A DNA stretch of 53,430 bases, from contig CAIMUZ010000174.1 of NCBI GenBank assembly GCA_903844775.1, forward strand, positions 1-53,430, in the 5' to 3' direction. Position numbers and translations under genes: made by a program. Of this stretch, positions 48,122 through 53,430 are shown piece by piece (position 1 is the stretch's first letter; each line of letters opens with the position of its first letter). Below the pieces are notes generated by a model. That model searched no databases. It was not told the origin of the DNA and saw only the letters and a list, made by a program, of their open reading frames with translations. The DNA comes from an uncultured Burkholderiales bacterium. GTDB lineage: Bacteria > Pseudomonadota > Gammaproteobacteria > Burkholderiales > Burkholderiaceae_C.

Positions 48122-49333
48122 TTAAACTCCAAAAATATCGCGCGCGATGACATTCTTTTGCACTTCACTGGTACCCCCAGCAATAGTGCGCGACCGATAA
48201 AACAAATACGTGTGCAATAGCTGGCGCTCGATGTCCAAGTCATCCGATCCCTCGGCATCAGGTGTGCTGGGGATCAGTCTAGTTGCATAGTGGGGTGCGA
48301 CCAGGTCGTAGGCCAAGCTTGAAATTTGCTGGGACAGTTCTGTGCAGTGCAATTTCAGCGCAGAGGATTTAGAAGATCGTAAAGTGCCACTCATCTCTTC
48401 TGTGATGGCGCTCATGAGCATTTCTTTGGCACCCATGGCAGACGCTTTGGCATTTAGCAAGCGAGAAATGGCAGACAGCAATGTGGGTGTTGCACCTGAC
48501 TCTTTGACTTTTGACCGAATCAAGGTTTCTACTTGTTGCAATTGGCGAAGCAACCTTGGCACCATTGCAGGCGACAATCGTTCACGGTCAAGCAAGAACT
48601 TGGCGCAAGCCCAACCACCGCCTTCTTCGCTGATTCGATTCAATACAGGCACTCTAACATCGGTCAAAAAAACTTCATTGACGTGATGCCACTGATCGAT
48701 TGTCCGAATAGGTTTGACTACAATGCCAGGCGCATTGACTGGAACCAAAAGTAAAGTGATGCCGGCTTGTTTGCGCCCTTCCGTCGAGGTGCGAACCAAG
48801 GTGTACATCATGTCAGCCTCATGCGCGTGAGATGTCCAAATTTTTTGACCCTTTATCACATATTCATCACCCTCTAAAACAGCTGAGGTTCGAAGGGAGG
48901 CCAAGTCAGAACCTGCTCCAGGCTCTGAGTAACCTTGACACCACCACTCGGTACCGTCCAAGATGCGGGGCAAGAAGCGCGCTTTTTGCTCAGGCGTTCC
49001 AAAATGCATGATGACCGGGCCAATGTGTCCCAGGCCATGGTGATACAAGGGCGGACAATCCAGTTCTGCACTCACCTCTTCAAACAAGTAACGTTGCCGC
49101 AGATCCCAACCCGTACCACCTTCTTCGATGGGCCAATTGGGCGCAGACCAGCCTTTGGTGTGCAATATTTTTTGCCACTCAGCAAACTCAGTCCTGCCAA
49201 TTTTTTGATTGCTAAAAACTTTATCGCGAAGGGCTTGAGGACAATTCGCAACCATGAACTCCGTCAAGTCATGACGAAACTTCACATAATCAATGCTGCT
49301 GATGTCTGGGTCATTTAAACTGTATTCAGTCAT
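48122..49333 (-). CDS. Acyl-CoA dehydrogenase family protein (subunit 2 of pair)
   Basis: WCQGYSEPGAGSDLASLRTSA, KGQKIWTSHAHEADMMYTLVRT, IAGGTSEVQKNVIARDIFGV. Confidence 0.93.
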   Translation of the reverse strand: MTEYSLNDPDISSIDYVKFRHDLTEFMVANCPQALRDKVFSNQKIGRTEFAEWQKILHTKGWSAPNWPIEEGGTGWDLRQRYLFEEVSAELDCPPLYHHGLGHIGPVIMHFGTPEQKARFLPRILDGTEWWCQGYSEPGAGSDLASLRTSAVLEGDEYVIKGQKIWTSHAHEADMMYTLVRTSTEGRKQAGITLLLVPVNAPGIVVKPIRTIDQWHHVNEVFLTDVRVPVLNRISEEGGGWACAKFLLDRERLSPAMVPRLLRQLQQVETLIRSKVKESGATPTLLSAISRLLNAKASAMGAKEMLMSAITEEMSGTLRSSKSSALKLHCTELSQQISSLAYDLVAPHYATRLIPSTPDAEGSDDLDIERQLLHTYLFYRSRTIAGGTSEVQKNVIARDIFGV

Positions 49334-49386
49334 GGGTGGTCATGCGTGTAATGGAAATTCTCGAAGGAATTGAATGATCTTAATTT

Positions 49387-49404
49387 ACTTTACGACCGGT
49401 AAGT
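49387..49404. promoter_or_regulatory. Candidate TetR-type operator, site B
   Basis: Reverse complement ACTTACCGGTCGTAAAGT, almost filling the 17-bp spacer between candidate TTGGAA and TAAATT on the minus strand. Confidence 0.6.
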
Positions 49405-49456
49405 TTCCAACCCCGTAAAAACCCTTAGCAACGTTTAAATTCAGAGTAGAACCGGC

Positions 49457-50155
49457 TCAATCAAGTAAGCCATGAAGCACGATATCTACAAACTGATCGA
49501 CCACCACCGGGGGCGTTAACTTACCCTTAGGGTTATGCCATCGGCTCATGGAGTTAACAGCGGCCAGCAGAACCCGCCCCGCCATCGCAGGATCGACTTT
49601 TCGAAAGTGTCCACTTTCAACACCCTCGAGGATAAAACCGCGCAATAGTTTTTCATATTGATCCCGAAGTGCCACCGCTTTGGCTTTGGAGGGTGAATCA
49701 CCGTGAGTGCGAAAAGCATTTGAAGAGGCAATCCAAGCCTCGCGGTTGTGCTGGTAGTTTTCGGCTGTCGTGATCATGAAAGTCCTGACTTTGGCCTCGG
49801 GCGAATCGACCTCTGCACAAGCATCTTTCACTTGATTGACCAAGGCTTCCAGTGACTCCAGCACAATCTTGGCAAAAAGCGACTCTTTATTGGGAAAGTG
49901 ATAATAAAGTGCAGCCTTGGTGACCTTGGCCTCCTCGGCGATATCCCGAAGAGAGGTGCCACTAAAGCCTCGCTCCGAAAACAGTCGACAGGCGATACCC
50001 AACAACTGAATCTGTCTGTCATCTCCTCGAGACGTTGCGGCAGAGGTCTGCATGGCGATTTTTCGCGATGATTTCGCTGCGGTTTTAGTGACAAGCTTAG
50101 ATGCAGTTTTCCCTGCAGATTTCACTGCAACTTGTAATGCTTTATGAGTCGCCAT
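49457..50155 (-). CDS. TetR-family regulator with Lys/Ala-rich N-terminal extension
   Basis: HTH GFSGTSLRDIAEEAKVTKAALYYHFPNKESLF; ATG 50155 preceded by GGAG with about 5-nt spacing. Confidence 0.92.
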   Translation of the reverse strand: MATHKALQVAVKSAGKTASKLVTKTAAKSSRKIAMQTSAATSRGDDRQIQLLGIACRLFSERGFSGTSLRDIAEEAKVTKAALYYHFPNKESLFAKIVLESLEALVNQVKDACAEVDSPEAKVRTFMITTAENYQHNREAWIASSNAFRTHGDSPSKAKAVALRDQYEKLLRGFILEGVESGHFRKVDPAMAGRVLLAAVNSMSRWHNPKGKLTPPVVVDQFVDIVLHGLLD

Positions 50156-50235
50156 GAATGCTCCAGATTGATGCCACCGGTAGTCCCACCCGATCAAACC
50201 AAAAACCGTAGCTTATCGCAAGTCCAGCAAGGTTT

Positions 50236-51009
50236 TTAACGGCCCACAAACTTAGGCTCTCGCTTTTCTAAAAATGCCAATTGGGCTTCGCGAGTGTCCT
50301 CAGTTTTAGACAAGGCCACCGTATTGCCTTGCTCATAGCGATAGGCATCTCGCACAGGCATGACCTCTGTCATGCGAGCAGCTTCCTTTGCCAGGCGCAA
50401 AGCGGTCGGGCTCTTGCTAGCAATCTCTTTGGCAAGGTCCATGCAATATGGCATCAATTGATCAGCAGGCAATGAGGCCTCTACCAAACCCAAACGATAC
50501 AACTCATCACCACTGACCTTCATGCCCGTGAAGAACATACGGCGAGCTCTGGACTGGCTGAAATACTTGCGCACAAAGGTGAGACCACCGGCCAGTCCCA
50601 CGTTAATTTCCGGCATGGAGACATAGGCATCTTGTGATGACACCCAAATATCAGACGCCATGACCAAGCCAAAACCTGCGCCCATGGCGGGACCATTGAT
50701 GGCCGCAATAATGGGTTTACTGCACTCCGCCACAGCGTAATAGCTTTCTCGCACCAATCGATTGTGACGACCATACGCGCCCGGCTTACCTGCCAAGTTG
50801 GGACGCTCGCGAATGTCAGCGCCAGCGGAAAAGACTTTTCCAGAACCCGTTAAAACAATGACACGCACTTCGTCCATGTCTGACAACAAATCAAACAGCT
50901 CTGTAATTTCTGCGCGGTTTTCGGCATTTTGTGCGTTAACAGGCGGACGGTTCAAGGTGACGACAGCGATGTAGTCAGCAATCTCAACTTTCAGTGTGTT
51001 GTATTCCAT
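50236..51009 (-). CDS. Enoyl-CoA hydratase/isomerase family protein 3
   Basis: FSAGADIRERPNLAG, AINGPAMGAGFGLVMASDIWVSS. Confidence 0.92.
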   Translation of the reverse strand: MEYNTLKVEIADYIAVVTLNRPPVNAQNAENRAEITELFDLLSDMDEVRVIVLTGSGKVFSAGADIRERPNLAGKPGAYGRHNRLVRESYYAVAECSKPIIAAINGPAMGAGFGLVMASDIWVSSQDAYVSMPEINVGLAGGLTFVRKYFSQSRARRMFFTGMKVSGDELYRLGLVEASLPADQLMPYCMDLAKEIASKSPTALRLAKEAARMTEVMPVRDAYRYEQGNTVALSKTEDTREAQLAFLEKREPKFVGR

Positions 51010-51048
51010 GGTGTTTCCAAATGAGTCAAAAAGAATGTTCGAGGAAAA

Positions 51049-51074
51049 GCTTACCTGTCGGCAAGTTACCTGTC
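51049..51074. promoter_or_regulatory. Candidate TetR-type operator, site C (18-mer 51049-51066) with adjacent 15-bp-period direct repeat
   Basis: GCTTACCTGTCGGCAAGT; TTACCTGTC repeated at 51051 and 51066. Confidence 0.5.
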
Positions 51075-51083
51075 AAGGCAACT

Positions 51084-51869
51084 TCACTGGATGCTGTCAC
51101 CTGTGTTGCCTTTATTGGCCGAGACACGTTTGGGCAATTGCGCGGCCAGTTTCTGCATCAGCGAAAGGTATTCAGCCTTTTTAGGGACGATGCGTTCAAT
51201 CGTACCGCCCATCCCTAAAACAACTGCACGACCCTGCGCGGTGATGGGCAAGTTCACGCAGATTGTGGCACCACCAATGAGCGGAATATTTTCTGCCGTG
51301 GCCCACCCTTGTTGACGCGCATTTTGGACGCGCTGCATCATCATATCTAGGCCTTGTCTCATTGCAAAAGCTTCTGTTGCAATGTTGGCACGTCGAACCA
51401 AGCGCTCTACCTCGGTATCCGTGTTTGCCGCCATTAGCAACCATCCAGTTGCCGATTGAGTCAAAGGTCGCATGCTGCCCTCCTCCGTCACAAATCTCAA
51501 GGCATGTGAAGATTGGATGACCCGAATGTATTGAATGTAGACATCGTTTTGCAATGAGATGGAGACCGTCTCGCCCGTTGCACTGTGCAGGTCCTGCATG
51601 ATTTCAAAAACTTCGCCTTGGCCAAACAAAGCATGGCGGATCCAATCGCCAAGGGTTGTGACTTGAAGGGTGGGAAAATACAAACGAGAGGCGCGGTCAT
51701 AACTCAAATAACCCAGCTGCGTGAGATTTTTCAACAGCACGGTGGCACTGGATTGCGGATAGCCCAGACCCTGGCTAATTTCGCGCAAGCTTTGGGGTTT
51801 CTGGGAGTTTTTGAAATACGCCAAGACCTCTAAGACTCGCACAGCAGATTTGACAGAAGCGACCCCCAT
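51084..51869 (-). CDS. IclR-family transcriptional regulator 2
   Basis: VKSAVRVLEVLAYFKNSQKPQSLREISQGLGYPQSSATVLLKNLTQLGYLSYD; ATG 51869 with GGGAG upstream. Confidence 0.9.
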   Translation of the reverse strand: MGVASVKSAVRVLEVLAYFKNSQKPQSLREISQGLGYPQSSATVLLKNLTQLGYLSYDRASRLYFPTLQVTTLGDWIRHALFGQGEVFEIMQDLHSATGETVSISLQNDVYIQYIRVIQSSHALRFVTEEGSMRPLTQSATGWLLMAANTDTEVERLVRRANIATEAFAMRQGLDMMMQRVQNARQQGWATAENIPLIGGATICVNLPITAQGRAVVLGMGGTIERIVPKKAEYLSLMQKLAAQLPKRVSANKGNTGDSIQ

Positions 51870-52030
51870 GTTGATCTCCCATTTAAATTGACACACAAAG
51901 CTTGAAACGATTTACTTGCCTGCCGGCAGTTTAATTGACAAAATGAGTTCTGCCTTCGCTGAATTTGATCGCCCTCCCAACAAATCAACTGCAGAGGCAC
52001 AAGACAACTAACGCAAGAAAGCAGATCCCT

Positions 52031-52795
52031 ATGAAAGTCATCGTGACAGGCGCCGCACAAGGCATTGGTAGAGCCATCGCTTTGAAAATTGCAAAAGACC
52101 ATCAAGGCGCCAAACTCTTACTGACAGATCAACATCCAGATAGCTTAGAAAGCATTGCCAATGAAGTCCGTGCACTGGGGGCGTCTGCGCACATCAAGCC
52201 TGGCGATTTGACCGACCCTCAATTCATAGTAGACCTGACTTCTGAAATTTCATGGTTGGGCGGCTTAGATGCTGTGGCCAGCAATGCTGGCGTTGCACTT
52301 CACAGCCCTCTTCTGACATTGAGTTTAGAGGTGTGGGAAAAAAACTTTGCATTGCATGTCAGAGCACCTTGGTTGTTGGCAAAAGGATGCCATGCCGCAC
52401 TGAAAGCCAGTCAAGGCGCATTCATCATCACAGCGTCTGTATCGGGTACGCACCCTACACCCCCTGGCGGCGCCTACTCCTCCAGCAAGGCTGCTGCATT
52501 AATGTTGGCAAAACAAATGGCCGTTGAATGGGGACCCGATGGCATTCGCGTGAACACTGTTTCGCCGGGCATGACGCTCACGCCCATGACGCACAGTGCC
52601 TACACACAACCTGGCGTGATGGCACAACGTGAATCACGAATTCCACTTCGAAGAATTGGTCAGCCCGAGGACATTGCCAAGGCGGTTAGCTTCTTGATGA
52701 GTTCAGAAGCCAACTACATCACAGGAGCCGACATCGTGGTCGATGGCGGCCTCACGCAAACACTGATGGCCTACAACCCCGGATGGAAAACTTAA
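52031..52795 (+). CDS. SDR-family oxidoreductase
   Basis: VIVTGAAQGIGRAIALKIAKDH, NAGVALHSPL, YSSSKAAALMLAKQMAVEWGPDGIRVNTVSPGMTLTPMT. Confidence 0.92.
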   Translation: MKVIVTGAAQGIGRAIALKIAKDHQGAKLLLTDQHPDSLESIANEVRALGASAHIKPGDLTDPQFIVDLTSEISWLGGLDAVASNAGVALHSPLLTLSLEVWEKNFALHVRAPWLLAKGCHAALKASQGAFIITASVSGTHPTPPGGAYSSSKAAALMLAKQMAVEWGPDGIRVNTVSPGMTLTPMTHSAYTQPGVMAQRESRIPLRRIGQPEDIAKAVSFLMSSEANYITGADIVVDGGLTQTLMAYNPGWKT

Positions 52796-53430
52796 ACGCG
52801 TGAAGCGTCTGTTTCAAATTTAAAGTTTGCTTTGTAATTGTCTTGGGTGGCCAAGCCGCAATACTCTCTGTATTTGGGAAAACCTCCCACAAACATGGTG
52901 AGGCCTTTCGGTTTGTCCTTCACGTTCGCGCCCAAATACCAAGTCTTGGCCTTGTTCAAAAGTGATCGTTTTGAAAGGGTGGCCACCACAGTCATCCAGC
53001 CCTCTTCTGCTTGCGCTGTGGGCTCCATGGCTGTCTGCTTGTTTTTTGCCATGTGTTCAATGGCCGTCGCAATCCAATCGACATCGTTTTCACTGATGCG
53101 AATGATGTTGGCCAAGGCTGCTGGACCATTGGGTCCGGTGGTCATGAACAAGTTTGGAAAACCAGCCATCATGAGACCCAAATAAGAAGTTGCGCCTTCG
53201 GCCCATTTTTGACTCACCTTCAGACCCTCTCGGCCTTTGACATCAACAGCCAACATGGCGCCAGTTAAGCCATCGTAGCCCGTCGCCAAGATCAGCATGT
53301 CCAATTCAATTTCACGATTTTTTGTTCTGACACCCTTGGGCGTAATTTCTAAAATTTCCTCTTCATTGCAATCAACCAAATGCACCGTCGGCAAATTGAA
53401 GGTCTCGTAATAGCTGGTATCTAAGCAAGG
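52792..53430 (-). CDS. Flavin-containing / Baeyer-Villiger-type monooxygenase (BVMO 2), C-terminal part; 5' end beyond window
   Basis: CLDTSYYETFN...LDMLILATGYDGLTGAML...YLGLMMAGFPNLFMTTGPNGPAALAN; collinear with the C-terminus of BVMO 1; reading frame open to window edge. Confidence 0.92.
   Translation of the reverse strand, partial: PCLDTSYYETFNLPTVHLVDCNEEEILEITPKGVRTKNREIELDMLILATGYDGLTGAMLAVDVKGREGLKVSQKWAEGATSYLGLMMAGFPNLFMTTGPNGPAALANIIRISENDVDWIATAIEHMAKNKQTAMEPTAQAEEGWMTVVATLSKRSLLNKAKTWYLGANVKDKPKGLTMFVGGFPKYREYCGLATQDNYKANFKFETDASRV

Overview
Window from a betaproteobacterium; gene content and style look like Burkholderiales/Comamonadaceae (inference). Positions 1-8.8 kb are mostly housekeeping: the 5' end of rpsB, an amidase, an SDR, RNase R, tRNA-Leu(CAG), rimO, phaR, a SOUL heme-binding protein and an EamA permease. 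From about 8.8 kb to the right edge is a roughly 45-kb catabolic island with no visible transposase. It encodes two HAAT/Liv-type ABC transporters, three orphan TctC/Bug binding proteins, two Baeyer-Villiger-type monooxygenases, an HSL-type hydrolase, an SMP-30 lactonase, a ChnD-like alcohol dehydrogenase and an aldehyde dehydrogenase. It also has many CoA enzymes: two CaiB transferases, a split MFE-2-like SDR plus MaoC hydratase, a citryl-CoA-lyase/citrate-synthase-like protein, three enoyl-CoA hydratases, two paired acyl-CoA dehydrogenases, and AMP- and NDP-forming CoA ligases. No thiolase was recognised. The most exciting item is a translationally coupled B12-dependent acyl-CoA mutase operon (27.7-32.6 kb). 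Its large subunit keeps the methylmalonyl-CoA mutase Tyr89/Arg207/His244 equivalents but changes several otherwise near-invariant motifs (PTMY to PDGY, GYH to GAH, HxQT to GVVC, TNxxDE to TCAMDE). This suggests an uncharacterised substrate. By eye I also found three sets of candidate operators that divide the island into regulons: a LysR-type box TCTGAANNATTSTTCA at four sites, a TetR-type palindrome ACTTACCGGTCGGTAAGT at three to four sites, and a duplicated IclR-type TTGTTC-N8-GAACAA. All family calls are from motif and sequence recognition without database searches.
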